From 20CM-2-55-15 sp963738025 (GTDB lineage: Bacteria > Acidobacteriota > Terriglobia > 20CM-2-55-15): 64,000 bases of DNA. The first letter of the stretch is position 1. Each line of letters begins with the position of its first letter. Where the stretch lies: the NCBI GenBank assembly GCA_963738025.1, contig CAVTWA010000006.1:62001-126000 (forward strand). Direction: 5' to 3'. The notes under the pieces are model-generated. The model worked only from the letters and a program-made list of their open reading frames with translations. It did not search any database and was not told the DNA's origin. A program made the position numbers and the translations under genes. Below, one piece after another: positions 35,039 through 45,064 of the stretch.

Positions 35039-37774
35039 TTAGAAATTGAAATTCAATCCCGCGGTCATAGCGCGTCCAGCCACAAAACTGACTGCCGTTC
35101 CGAAAAGAGGCGACGTTTGGATACCGCTGACTGACCGGACCTGAGCGTTGTTCAAAAGATTCCTGACAGTAAGCTGCCAGGTCACGCGGGGACCGGCAAA
35201 ATTGACACGGCCGACCTGAGTGGCGCCACCTCCACCGCCAGTGACCTGAGGGGCACCGACATCGCTGGCTTGAAGGCTGGTTCGCGATTCGGCTTTAAGC
35301 GTCTTGATCTTGGTCCAAGTCACATCGACGTTATAGCTGTCTGGAGATGTCAGTGTGTTCCGGCCAACACCTGCCGGACGATCGGTAAAACTCTGGTCAC
35401 CGTTGTCGTCTCTTCCAGTCGTGAGACTGTAGGGGCGGCCCGACGAGGAACTGATATTGAATGAGACCAGTCCGACAGTTGCGGTAGGGCGGACCTGGAA
35501 TTGGGCCTGTATTCTGTTGCGTTGATCGAATTGGGAACGAGCCCACTCCCGCGAGAAGTCATACTGATTGGGCGCTGTGCCAAGATCGTCGTAGCTATAG
35601 CCTCGCGTGTAGGCCAACGTGCCGCCAAATGCAAAATGTCCCAGATACAAGGTTCCAGGAGTGCCGGGCAGGCCGATCGTCGGAGTGTACAAACGGATCG
35701 TGAAGTTCTTTGAGGACGAGCTCGCACTCGATTCGAACTGATACAGATTTCCGGCCACCGGATAGTACGGCCGCAACTGATCCACTTGCGTGCGATCCGC
35801 GGCCCTGACGCTTGGGTCCGCAGAATTCAAGCGGGCGAGCAGGTCGTCCGGCAGCGGAGTACCGGGAAAAGGCGCATTGATGTTGCGCGTTCGGACGACG
35901 TGTACTCCGTGCGTCGTGTCGGCGCTGGCGGCAAACCTCCAACCTTTGGGCAAAGCCTGTTCGAGACTGACCAGTGAGTTGATGTTGTAAGGTGACTCCA
36001 ACCGTGGAGAACGGAGATAGATTGAACCGGAATTCACGGTGCTCGCCGACGCTTCAGGCGCCGCCTGCCCCGCGATGTACGTTGGGAACGCAATATTGAG
36101 GACGGTCTGCGCCGTTCCGCCGGAATTCCTCAGAATCGTTTCAGTGTTGTTCAGGTCGAAACCTTGATAAGACAGCCGGGTTCCGGCCCTAAACACCGTC
36201 TTTCTCGCCGCCTGAATGGCGATACTCATCGTTGGGGCGAGGTTGTTGTGATCATGCAGGTTGGTTTGCGCAATATACCGGGCCCCGATGCCCACATTGA
36301 CATTCTTCAGCGCACGCCAATCCAGCTGAGCGAACGCATTGACATCATACTGTTGCGAATCGAGCAACGGGTTTCCGGAAGCGCGCGAAAACGTCTGCGG
36401 GCGGCCTCCGACATAGTCGTCCAGGCTCGCGAACGTGTAGGTGCCGAGAAAGTTATTTCGAGAGGCACTGTGCCGTCTCTCATAATTCATCTCCATTCCG
36501 GCTTGCAGATTTAACTTCGGAGCGAGTACCCACCGGAGCGTATCCCCGATTTGATAAACACGGTTGCGGCTGAGGTTGTCGTTCTGGGCGCCGCCGCTGT
36601 TGAAGGCGCCGGTGACATTCACCGCAACGGCCTGGGTTATAGAGTTCGTGTCGCTATCGGTTTCGATCGCCTGAAACCGGAATTCGTTTACCATCTTGCC
36701 ATTGGGAATCGCCAGTTCACTCAACTGCGCTTGCCAGTTGCGACCGGATGAATTGAAAGCGCGATCGGCAAGGTTAAATCCGCCGGTTCCTTGATTCTTC
36801 GCATCCGTCGTGAAGTACACCAGATTGAAATTGAGTGTGTTGTTTCTAGTCAGGCGCAATTGACCGCGCGCGCCGATGGTGCGGCGAGTGGTCGGACTCA
36901 GGACGCCGCAAATTCACACTCTGCCCTCCCGGTAATACCGCGCGAATCGCATTGCCGCGCATCCGTCTCAATGGACTGCCCCGTAAATGTCGCTGCGAGC
37001 ACGTTTCGAATGATCGTGCCGCCGATACTCAAGTTGAAGGTTTCCTGTGTCCGGTCCGGTTTCGTCGACGCTCCCGGAGTCCGAGCATTGAATACCGAAC
37101 TATTCGCGTTCCCTCCGAACTGCCCGGTCCATTTGGCCGTTCCGGGCCGCGTGATGATCGTGATGCGAGTGCCGCCGTTGCTTTCCGCCGAGAAACGGGT
37201 TGTTGTCGATGATGATCTGTTGAATCTGATCCTTCGGAGGCAGCCGGCCGCCGGTGAAACCATCGATAAAAAAGGTGACTCGAGATCCTGCAGCGCCGGA
37301 CATGCCGGCAAGCTGTAGCAGATACGCCACAAGGTCGTCTTCGTTGTCCGGCAAGTCCGCGAGTTGATCGCCCGAGATCGTTTGCGTCGTTAACGGAATA
37401 TCCGAATCAATGGTCACTGCCTTCTCCGCGGTTTCTTTAACGTCGAGCTTCTGTGTAATCGTGGCAATCTACAGGCTGAGAGAAAGCGGGGCCATGCCCG
37501 CCACCACGCGAATTTCCTGCCGAAGTGGATTGAACTCGTGCGCACTTACCTCGATTTGATACTCGCCCGCTGCGAGCTCCAGAGTCGAAATCGCCTGTGG
37601 TATTGGTTATGGCCTCGGCAATAACATCGCTGCCCTTCAGGACTTTGATCTTCGATCCCGAAATCACAGCGCCGGAGGAATCGGATATCCGGCCACGAAG
37701 CGGGGCATTTTGTGCGTACAAGCTCATCGACACAGCAAAAAAGACAGGCTGATAAGCACGCAGAACATTCGCAT
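35039..37774 (-). pseudogene. Oar-type TonB-dependent receptor, multiply frameshifted
   Basis: Starts at MRMFCVLISLSF (37774). A shift in a T6 run leads to SLYAQNAPLRGRISDSSGAV, a carboxypeptidase-regulatory-like N-terminal domain. Later shifts separate ISGDQLADLPDNEDDLVAYL and VTFFIDGFTGGRLPPKDQIQ (plug) from TRITIITRPGTAKWTGQFGG. The last 606 codons (35039-36859) are one open barrel segment ending RAMTAGLNFNF, with a typical aromatic C-terminus. At least four frameshifts make it non-functional. Intact versions import unknown large substrates through the outer membrane. Confidence 0.88.
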
Positions 37775-37904
37775 GGACGTGAGAGCAGAATGAGCCGTTC
37801 AATAAGGGCGATGTCAACATTATCTTATTTTAATCACGAAGAAATTGCGGCATTAACAGCGGGTTGTGAACATCTCAATTTCTAATTAATATGTGAAGAA
37901 ATCC

Positions 37905-38235
37905 ATGAGAGATAATATCGGCAACTTCGAATTGATGATTCTGTCTGGCGCTCATTCGCCTCGGGGATGAAGCTTATGGCGTACCCATCTCTAAGGAAAT
38001 TGAAGCCCGCAGCGGTCGTGAAATATCGGTTGCAAGCGTTTATGCGGCTCTCGACAGGCTTACCGAAAGAAGTTCGTCTCTTCAGAGTTGGGCGAACCCA
38101 CGCCTGAGCGAGGCGGAAGAGCGAAGCGATATTTTCGCATCACGGCAAAGGCGTCTCCGGGAAGTTCGCGAAACGCGCCGCGTCCTCTTGAAATTCTGGG
38201 AAGGCATTCCAAAGCTTGAGCGGGGCGGCGCATGA
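37905..38235 (-). other. Antisense placeholder: no minus-strand gene here
   Basis: The minus-strand frames over the PadR relic have no recognisable features; only the plus-strand relic described in the next entry is supported. Confidence 0.3.
37905..38235 (+). pseudogene. PadR-family transcriptional regulator, frameshifted
   Basis: Begins MRDNIGNFELMIL, shifts to RLGDEAYGVPISKEIEARSG and ISVASVYAALDRLTE (winged helix), then FVSSELGEPTPERGGRAKRY with FRITAK, and finally RLREVRETRRVLLKFWEGIP to the stop at 38235. At least three single-base shifts. In Acidobacteria a PadR gene often precedes a membrane protein gene with which it overlaps, as here (ATGA at 38232). Confidence 0.8.
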
Positions 38236-38946
38236 TGACATCGAGACCGGCGCTGGCTGCCACATGGCTTTTGAGTTATTTGAACGATAACCCACACTTT
38301 GATTCGATGCATGGGGGACCTGGAAGAGTTTCGGTTCGGAGGGCAGGTCTCAAACGTGGTATTGGCGGCAAACCCTGGTTGCCGTCGCATCTCATTTCGT
38401 CCGCGACATCTGGAGTAACAAGCTGCTTGCGTTCAGAGGTCTCGTTCTACGTGGGCCCTTATGCCGGCTTACAACCTGGGGCGGCTGATAGCCGTTAAAG
38501 ATTCTGTCGGAGGCTGGTATTTCACGCCTCTGCTGGACTTCAGGCGAACTCCGCTCCTGCAACCTGTTCGAGACATCGTTCCAGGAAATTCCCCGGTCCC
38601 TCGGGCAGTCGCAAGAAATGCGGGATCTTCACATTTATTGGCGGCATGCGCGATTCTGTTCCTGATCGCCTTGATCTTCGGAACCGCCACTTCCTTGCTT
38701 TGGGCCCGATTGCATTCACAACACCACAAGACCATCATCGTGCTCTATGCATTGACAATGCTGATCACTGTGCTGCCGAACGCCGGCAGCCTTGCCCTCG
38801 CTGCCTATAGCAGGAGAAGTTTAGGCACTGTTCTTCACTTAATCACCTACTGCGCTAACAATACCTCGCTCATTACCGGGATAATCGCCGGGGGATTTCT
38901 TTACCGACGGGCAAAGCGATCCACTGATGTATTGCAAGGAGGCTGA
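38232..38946 (+). pseudogene. Membrane protein partner of PadR, frameshifted
   Basis: The N-terminal half reads TWLLSYLNDNPHFDSMHGDL, then WYWRQTLVAVASHFVRDIWS and NKLLAFRGLVL with shifts between. The C-terminal 161 codons (from 38461) are open, with helices LLAACAILFLIALIFGTATS and IIVLYALTMLITVLPNAGSL. The N-terminal pattern is common in Acidobacteria next to PadR regulators; the biochemical role is unknown to me. It ends where the IS66 remnant begins. Confidence 0.65.
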
Positions 38947-39145
38947 GCTTTAGCGTAGAAAGCCGCCAAGCGTTGGATCGGGTAGTCTCCATCGGTGCTG
39001 ACCGGTCGGTTGTAGGCCAGAATCGCGTCAGCGGGATTGGCAAGGGCAATATGCGCGTTGCCACCGGACAAGCTGCATCGTCGAGCACTGGACCGCATCG
39101 AACATCCAACGCGGAATCTCAACGAGCATCACGTCCGGAGCAGCG

Positions 39146-39484
39146 TCAGGCAGTTTGCAGAAGTACGCCGTTTCTGCGTGCGCTCCTCCAGCGGCGCGCG
39201 TCAGCACACTTCGACCATACCAAGGATGCCACGGATAGCAGAGCTGCCTTGGCGCAAAGGAGATACTGTGGGTTTTTCGTCGTGGGATTGCACAGCCCGT
39301 CGCCATCCCACCACAGCATTTTGATGAGATCGCCGCGACGGCCACGGAATACAAATACATGGCCTGAAAATGGAGTTTCTTTGAGAACCGTCTGCACCTG
39401 CGCGCTCAGCCCCGTGAATCCTCGCCGCAGATCCGTTACTCCCGCGGCAATCCAGATCTGCGTTCCCGTCGGTAGCGCGATCAT
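39146..39484 (-). pseudogene. tnpB: IS66 accessory protein TnpB-like
   Basis: MIALPTGTQIWIAAGVTDLR, GFTGLSAQVQTVLKETPFSG and HVFVFRGRRGDLIKMLWWDG match the IS66 Orf2 protein. After GDGLCN the sequence departs from the family pattern, probably by frameshift or recombination. The start overlaps the tnpA stop. Role in transposition is accessory and unknown; here it is inactive because tnpC is missing. Confidence 0.75.
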
Positions 39485-39816
39485 CGGAGCAAGCCTTCAA
39501 GTGCCGCTCGCACGCATTCCGGATCGGCCGCTCCTTCGATCCGAACTCGCGCATGGCCCAGATCGATATCAATGCTCCCAGGCGTGTTCGATAACCTTTG
39601 TCTTTGCTTTGCGTGCCGTCGCCTGCACTGACTCGCCCGCCGATCGCACGATCTTGACCGGAACTAACGCCGTTGCCCTCTTGGCGACGTCGTCAAACCA
39701 ACCGGCGCGATACTGTCGCCGCCAATGAAACACCTGGGTTTCCTCTGCGCCAATGTGAATGAGACACCTTCCCCTCATAATTAGGTTCAGGGCGGAAGGA
39801 AAACCCAACATGCAGA

Positions 39817-40312
39817 ATCCCGTTCCCTCAGTGACTTCTTCGGCTTTGTCGTCCGCTGGACGGAGTGAGGACGAGCGAAGCGAGACCGAACGAAGTCCAG
39901 CGGATGGCAAAGCCGAAGAAGTCGGCGCCGTCGTCCGGCCCGACCGGAAGTCGTGGCGAAGGCAAAGCGCCGGAGGTTCACGGCCGACTACAAGCAACAG
40001 ATCCTGACGAAGGCGGATGCGGCTGCGGAGCACGGCGGCATCGGTGCCTTATTGCGCCGCGAAGGCCTGTACTCGTCGCATTGACGAAGTGGCGGCGTGA
40101 ACGAGCGGCCAGCATTCGTCAGGGACTCGCGCCGCGGAAGCGCGGACCGAAATCCAAACGCAATCCCCTCGCCGAAGAGAACCAGAAGCTGCAGCGCGCC
40201 AACGAGCGGCTGACCGAGCAACTGCGTAAGGCCGAGATTGTGATCGATGTTCAAAAAAAAGTGGCTGCGCTGTTGGGATGGCCGATTCCGAACCCGGATC
40301 CGGAACGTTGAT
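39817..40312 (+). pseudogene. IS3-type orfA (HTH transposase subunit), frameshifted
   Basis: Reads VVAKAKRRRFTADYKQQILT, then ADAAAEHGGIGALLRREGLY, shifts near 40082, then SHLTKWRRERAASIRQGLAP with a leucine-zipper-like NQKLQRANERLTEQLRKAEI. The N-terminal part overlaps a 29-bp inverted repeat (39833-39861 with 39895-39923, two mismatches), which is unusual inside orfA and may be a later palindrome insertion. Confidence 0.75.
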
Positions 40313-41296
40313 GGCCGCCGTTCAACAGCTCGCTCCTGACGTCGGGATCCTGGCGGCGTGCGTTGCGCTCGGCGTGGTTCGATCGTCCTTCTATCGCCGA
40401 CTGCGCCCGGCTGTTGTGGCTCAACCGCGTTCCGCTTCGCCTCGAGCCTTGAGTCCATCCGAACGCCAGACCGTGCTGGCGCATCTCCATGAAGAACGAT
40501 TCCAAGACTGCTCGCCGGCTGCCGTGCAGGCTACTTTACTGGATGAAGGCGTCTATCGCTGCTCGATCCGCACCATGTACCGCATCCTGGAGCAGCACGC
40601 CGAAACGCGAGAACGCCGGAATCAGCGGATTCATCCCGTCTATAAGAAACCGAGTTGCTGGCAACGGCTCCCAATGAACTTTGGAGCTGGGACATCACGA
40701 AATTGATGGGCCCGGCCAAGTGGACCTACTTCTATCTCTATGTGATTCTAGACGTCTTAAGCCGCTACGTGGTCGGCTGGATGGTCGCTCCCCGCGAAAG
40801 CGCCGAGTTGGCTCGCAAACTGATCGAGGATACCTGCAGCAAACAACAGATCCATTCCGGACAGCTGACCCTTCACGCCGATCGCGGTTCCTCGATGACG
40901 TCCAAACCGGTCGCCTTCTTGATGGCGGATTTGGGCGTCACCAAGACTCACAGCCGTCCCTATGTGTCCGATGACAATCCGTATTCCGAAAGTCAGTTCC
41001 GCACGATGAAATACCGGCCCGATTTCCCCGACCGCTTCGGATCGATCCAGCACAGCCGCATCCATTCTCAGCTTTTCTTCTCTTGGTACAACCAGGAGCA
41101 TCGCCATTCCGGCATCGGTCTGCTCACCCCGGCCATGGTCCACTATGGTCAAGCCGATCACATCTTCCAGAAGCGTCAATTCGTACTCAATGCCGCCTAC
41201 CTGGCGCACCCCGAACGATTCGTCCGCTCCTCACCAAAACCACTCTCTGTTCCAAAGGAGGTCTGGATCAACAAACCCATCGAGTCCCGGAATTGA
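40310..41296 (+). pseudogene. IS3-type orfB (DDE integrase-core transposase), frameshifted
   Basis: The 5' part is APDVGILAACVALGVVRSSF, then RTMYRILEQHAETRERRNQR. A shift near 40655 leads to ELLATAPNELWSWDITKLMG (first Asp of DDE), LTLHADRGSSMTSKPVAFLM (second Asp) and VSDDNPYSESQFRTMKYRPD (Glu). RHSGIGLLTPAMVHYG is the usual C-terminal motif. Catalytic residues remain; a single frameshift disables it, distinct from the orfA/orfB programmed site. Confidence 0.85.
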
Positions 41297-41704
41297 AATC
41301 GAGCGCAACGCCAAAAAAAGGCCGGTCTGAGAGTCGACCTCACCGCTGATCGTCGTCTATACGCGATCCTGGCGACCATTTTTCCCACAGATTCTCAAAG
41401 GAGCCAAAAGAAAGAAGGAAGGACCTAAAACGTATCCCAAATTAAAAGTGCCTAAATTACCGATCGAGGTGTCTCAAACTCATTGACACGCGCCGGTTCG
41501 TGTTCACGTCGTGCGCCCGCGCCACCTGCGACACCGACACCCCTGACTTCAGCGTCTCTTCGACAATCTGCCGACGCTCTGCTTTCGTCCTAAATCGCCT
41601 TCCTCCGCGAATCTCCATAACCATGTCTCCCGATCATGGAGCATGCCGCCCACCGCGCTCCCGCGCCAGACGGCCAAGAATAGACGCTTACGAATGGACA
41701 GCGG

Positions 41705-41995
41705 GTGGTCGAGTTGGAAGGACCCAAACGAATTACGCCTGACGAGATTGCGGCAGCATTCGCCCGCCTGCTCGGCCGCGATGTTCGTATGCAGGCAGTG
41801 GCACGCGACACCTGGAAATCGGTGTTCCGGTCGCAGGGTATGACGAATCCGATGCCCCTCATCCAGATGCTCGATGGCTTCAATCAAGGATGGATCGAGT
41901 TCGAAGGCGGAGAGAATCAATCGGGAAAAGGCAGAATTACGTTGGATACAGTTTTACGTTCGCTCATTGAACGCGACGCATCACAGGACATATAA
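41705..41995 (+). pseudogene. C-terminal fragment of NmrA-like NAD(P)-binding protein
   Basis: About 96 codons read VELEGPKRITPDEIAAAFAR, LLGRDVRMQAVARDTWKSVF and IQMLDGFNQGWIEFEGGENQ, the C-terminal substrate lobe of an NmrA/atypical-SDR protein. The Rossmann half is absent; the IS66 remnant ends about 80 bp upstream and probably removed it. Confidence 0.7.
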
Positions 41996-42157
41996 AAATC
42001 TATACGATTCAGGCTTCCCTTCTGGACCGGACTCGGAGGCGTACGCGAGCATGATTCAAAAGGATCCTGCCGACCACAGCCGCACTCAGTCCGGCACGAT
42101 TGTGATATGCGCATTCTGGTCGATCGCCATCGAGTGGTTCGTTCTTTCCTGATTTGT

Positions 42158-42262
42158 TTAGATCTCTTTGAGCACGATTTTCCCGCGCGTATGCCCGGTT
42201 TGGATGAGTTCTTGAGCGCGGCGCGCTTCCGACAGTGGGAGTACGGTATCGACCATTAGAAC
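42158..42262 (-). pseudogene. C-terminal fragment of a zinc-type alcohol dehydrogenase/quinone oxidoreductase
   Basis: The last 33 codons read VDTVLPLSEARRAQELIQTG, then HTRGKIVLKEI and a stop, the standard C-terminus of MDR-superfamily enzymes. Nothing upstream continues it; the SnoaL-like gene follows directly. Confidence 0.65.
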
Positions 42263-42714
42263 ATTCCATTTGGATTGGCGCGGGGGATATTCGGAGCGAT
42301 CAACGGTGCCGAGTTCTTCGGGTCACCGACGAGTTGCAAGGTGTCCCAATGCTCTATAGCTTTTCCGTCGGCGTCCATTTTGTAGATATCGACACCGGCG
42401 ATTCCCGTATCCTGCGGGTCGTCGTTGAATAGATTCAGAAAATTCACGTGTACCCACACGTAATCGCCGACTGCGATGATGCGGTGGACAACAACGCGTG
42501 CGCGCTTGCGTTCGCGGGTTACCTTACCAAAAAATTGCCCGAGTGCTACAGAGCCGTCCGGAATGATGGGGTTGTGCTGGATGTACGCCGGACTAACGAA
42601 CTTAGCCGTTGCCTCTTCCGACTTCTTCTGGTTGATCATCATTTCGTAGAGGGCAAGAACGTTTTCCTTGTTCCGAACGGCACGGCTATCATTTGGGCCA
42701 ACGAGTATGATCAT
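42256..42714 (-). CDS. SnoaL-like (NTF2-fold) protein
   Basis: 152 codons, open: ENVLALYEMMINQKKSEEAT, YIQHNPIIPDGSVALGQFFG, IIAVGDYVWVHVNFLNLF and KAIEHWDTLQLVGDP. This is the pattern of predicted SnoaL-like aldol-condensation/ester-cyclase proteins. The true start may be internal, near NKENV, since the first 15 residues are atypical. The last residues run past the family end (after IPRANPNGMF), overlapping the oxidoreductase fragment. Confidence 0.7.
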   Translation of the reverse strand: MIILVGPNDSRAVRNKENVLALYEMMINQKKSEEATAKFVSPAYIQHNPIIPDGSVALGQFFGKVTRERKRARVVVHRIIAVGDYVWVHVNFLNLFNDDPQDTGIAGVDIYKMDADGKAIEHWDTLQLVGDPKNSAPLIAPNIPRANPNGMF

Positions 42715-43013
42715 GTTAGTTCTCCTCGAGACATGGACTGCGAATAGAAAATTGACTTCGAAGCCGGCCTTGAGGCCGGCCCATCACTACTCCAGCCGAC
42801 GATATGGAGGCGCATCGCATCCTGCTCGCATCGGATGTGTCACGGACTAACCGGAGAATCTCTTCGGCGTCCGCACCCAATGCCGAATCAGGATTCTTCC
42901 TCCCATCCGGATTGAAGCATTGAAGTTATTGACATAACCCACGGCGGTTGCGGATCGGGAGCGTTCACAGTCACCTTCCAATTTCAGCATCCGGGAGCTG
43001 TTCCCGTAGCGCA
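42715..43013. pseudogene. Spacer containing a degenerate second copy of an SDR 3' end
   Basis: From about 42783 to 42883 the DNA closely follows 45060-45155, the 3' end of the intact SDR. Both share TATGGAGGCGCATCGCATCC and a GAATC.CTTCGGCGTC tract, with small indels. The rest of the second SDR gene is missing. The remaining about 130 bp show nothing recognisable. Confidence 0.7.
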
Positions 43014-43649
43014 CTATAGGAGGGAACACGCCTCCTCGAACGGCAAACGTGGAAGTCGAGGGAACAGAGTACTTGGATCGCCGTACCCAAGGTTGCAGAG
43101 GAAATTCGACTTGACGTGCCCTTCAGGAAAGAATTCCTGGTCGCAGCCGAAACACGGCTTCCCGGCTGCAAAAAACTCCTCGTCCACCTTGGCGTTATCG
43201 AAGCCGGACATCGGCCCGCAATCGAGGCCGAGCGCCCGTGCGGCTAGGATCAGGTATGCGCCCTGCAAGGTGGAATTCCGCTGGGCGGTCACCTCGACCA
43301 ACTGGGGATTACTCTCGAACATCTGCTTTACACCCGGGCTATGAGGGAACAGCTTGGGCAGTTGCTCGTAGAACTTCATGTCGTACGCGACGATAACGGT
43401 GACTGGAGCCGTCATCGTCTTCTCGATGTTGCCCGGGGCGAGCGCCGGACGGAGTCGTTCCTTGGCCTCCTTCGACCGAAGAAACGCAAACCGCGCCGGG
43501 GCAGCGTTCGCGCTGGTCGGCGCCCACTTGAGGAGGTCGTAGAGATCCCGCAGCGTTTGATCGGCCACTGGCCGCGGCTGCCACGTCGTGTACGTGCGTG
43601 CATCACGAAAGAGTGTTCCCAACGCTGAGTCGTCGATTGTTTGTCCCAT
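43014..43649 (-). CDS. Nitroreductase-family malonic semialdehyde reductase (RutE-like)
   Basis: FMN-dependent oxidoreductase of 211 residues, intact: RDARTYTTWQPRPVADQTLR, LYDLLKWAPTSANAAPARFA (flavin phosphate binding), AYLILAARALGLDCGPMSGF and KSNFLCNLGYGDPSTLFPRL. These segments fit the RutE/HadB group that reduces malonic semialdehyde to 3-hydroxypropionate in pyrimidine breakdown. No other rut genes are near. The Gly-rich leader and GGGAGGAAG ribosome-binding site precede the ATG at 43649. Confidence 0.85.
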   Translation of the reverse strand: MGQTIDDSALGTLFRDARTYTTWQPRPVADQTLRDLYDLLKWAPTSANAAPARFAFLRSKEAKERLRPALAPGNIEKTMTAPVTVIVAYDMKFYEQLPKLFPHSPGVKQMFESNPQLVEVTAQRNSTLQGAYLILAARALGLDCGPMSGFDNAKVDEEFFAAGKPCFGCDQEFFPEGHVKSNFLCNLGYGDPSTLFPRLPRLPFEEACSLL

Positions 43650-43871
43650 ACTGCTTCCTCCCGTTAGCGGTGAAGGACGCTAGCATTTCAGGCATCGCCG
43701 CATCCCTCCACCTATAGGGCCACCGGACCGTCAAGGACAGAGCGGCCTATTTCCTGTTTGTGCGAATCCACTGTTCAAACGCGGAGATGACCTCCTTATG
43801 AAACGTCCTCCGGGCTCACCCGCCCGATGCGCGAGCAGATCAGTCGTGCGATCCGTTAGTCTGCCTCGCGC
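43650..43871. other. Short spacer with a possible hydrolase tail
   Basis: On the minus strand about 43746-43800 reads HKEVISAFEQWIRTNRK then a stop, resembling the C-terminus of an alpha/beta-hydrolase. It is too short to be sure. Otherwise nothing is seen. Confidence 0.3.
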
Positions 43872-44476
43872 TCATGGGAATTGAACCACGTTGATTCCCG
43901 CGAGCGGCCCGCCCGGGAATTGCTGGAGTCGCCGGCCCATCTCGAAGTCTCCGAGGTCGATGGCCACGAACCCGAGCCGATCAATGAGTTGCGCGACCTC
44001 ATGCTTTGCCGGCGCGTCGTCGCCCGAAACAAATAGCATCCGCCTGCCACCATTAGTCAACGGGTCGTTCGCGAGAACTGCGGCCGGCAAAGTGTTGAAC
44101 GCCTTTACTACTCGAGCGCCTGTGAGTCGATCGGCCACGACTTGGCTTGACGATCGCCCGCCAAGGTCGAATGGTCGAAAGCCCTCGGGGCCGACCGAGG
44201 CTGCATTCATCGCGTCAATCACGATGCGGCGGCCCCAAGGCGCGAGACCGGCGACCGCATCGGCGTAAGCTGACCACGGAACTGCGAGAAACACGATGTC
44301 CGCTTTTGCGGCCACCTTGATCTCCGCAGCCGTGATCCCGGCGCCAAGGCTTTGCACAATCGAAGACAGCGAGTTCGGTCCTCGATTGTTGCGATTGAGG
44401 CCGGGATTCCTGCGCTGGCCAGCCGTTTCGCAATGGCCTGACCAATGTTGCCGGCACCAATGATTCCAATTGTCAT
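43872..44476 (-). pseudogene. F420/NADPH-type oxidoreductase (NADP-binding), frameshifted
   Basis: Starts MTIGIIGAGNIGQAIAKRLA (dinucleotide fold). A one-base shift near 44395 is needed to continue with GPNSLSSIVQSLGAGITAAE, then ADIVFLAVPWSAYADAVAGL, VVKAFNTLPAAVLANDPLTN and RMLFVSGDDAPAKHEVAQLI. This is the NADPH-dependent F420 reductase-like family. Aside from the one shift the gene is complete (about 200 residues), so a very recent mutation or a single base-call error are both possible. Confidence 0.75.
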
Positions 44477-44619
44477 ACTTATCCTTGTCTCGGTTGAACA
44501 GTTCACTCCAACGTACGCAACGTGTTACTCCAGGCCCAGATCCTAAAACTTATACGTCGTCCAGACAGCGGTCTAATCCACGTCTTTGCCGCGCGGCGAT
44601 GCTTTCATCAAGAATGATC

Positions 44620-45023
44620 CTACGTAAAAATGAGCATACGCGGCGGACATATATCGCTCGTGAGTTGTACGAACAGCCGAATACGAGGCGCCGCATGAAT
44701 ATCGCTGTAGATCGAAAGACGCTGAAGGAGATACCCATTTGTATCTTGGGGACCGAATCCCCGACTCGCATTGCGATAGCCTTCGTACCACTCCCGAATC
44801 TCACCGCCAAGTGTGAAAAATGTATCTGCGTTCGATCCAAGTCGCACATATTTGGCACGATCCCAATAGTCGTCCCGGCACGTTGGATTGCCCAGATACC
44901 GGTAGTCTTCGTCCTGCCGGAGCAGCTCATATTTTGGTGGTCGAGGGGGCAGTCTGTCTGAGCAAACACAGTCCCCCCACCCAGCATCAGAACGAACAAT
45001 CCAAAAGAAACAAAACGAGTCAT
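44620..45023 (-). pseudogene. N-terminal relic of an alginate-export-type porin
   Basis: The signal peptide MTRFVSFGLFVLMLGGGTVF (45023) and, in another frame, RPPKYELLRQDEDYRYLGNP, DRAKYVRLGSNADTFFTLGG and NGYLLQRLSIYSDIHAAPRI match the start of alginate_exp outer-membrane barrels. It ends at a stop at 44620; about 300 residues of barrel are missing. Confidence 0.7.
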
Positions 45024-45064
45024 CTCGAATTACCGAACGTAATCGCCAACTCGGCGGCTCATTA

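Larger units (their letters stand above)
39741..41495 (+). mobile_element. IS3-family insertion sequence inserted in IS66 tnpA
   Basis: About 1.75 kb. Both ends carry TGAGACACC (39760) and GGTGTCTCA (to 41476), set inside longer imperfect inverted repeats that include a GCGCC-AATGTG-like and CGCGCCG-like pair. GTT occurs on both sides (39738 and 41496), a possible 3-bp target duplication. orfA and orfB are both frameshifted. Exact ends are uncertain by several bases because the outer repeat is imperfect. Confidence 0.75.
38947..41624 (-). mobile_element. IS66-type element remnant, split by an IS3-type element
   Basis: Minus-strand gene order tnpA, tnpB, then a passenger-like fragment. tnpA begins at 41624 (GRRFRTKAERRQIVEETLKS, then VSVSQVARAHDVNTN), is cut at about 41495, resumes at about 39740 (TQVFHWRRQYRAGWFDDVAK) and ends RIEGAADPECVRAALEGLLR at 39481. 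tnpB overlaps it (ATGA). The DNA at 38947-39145 reads APDVMLVEIPRWMFDAVQ plus GDYPIQRLAAFYAKAQ in two frames. The DDE gene tnpC is absent, so the element is dead. Outer ends were not defined. Confidence 0.75.

Noticed and set aside
37905..38235. Minus-strand gene under the PadR relic
   Set aside because: Listed only as an unsupported placeholder; the plus strand carries the recognisable PadR pieces.
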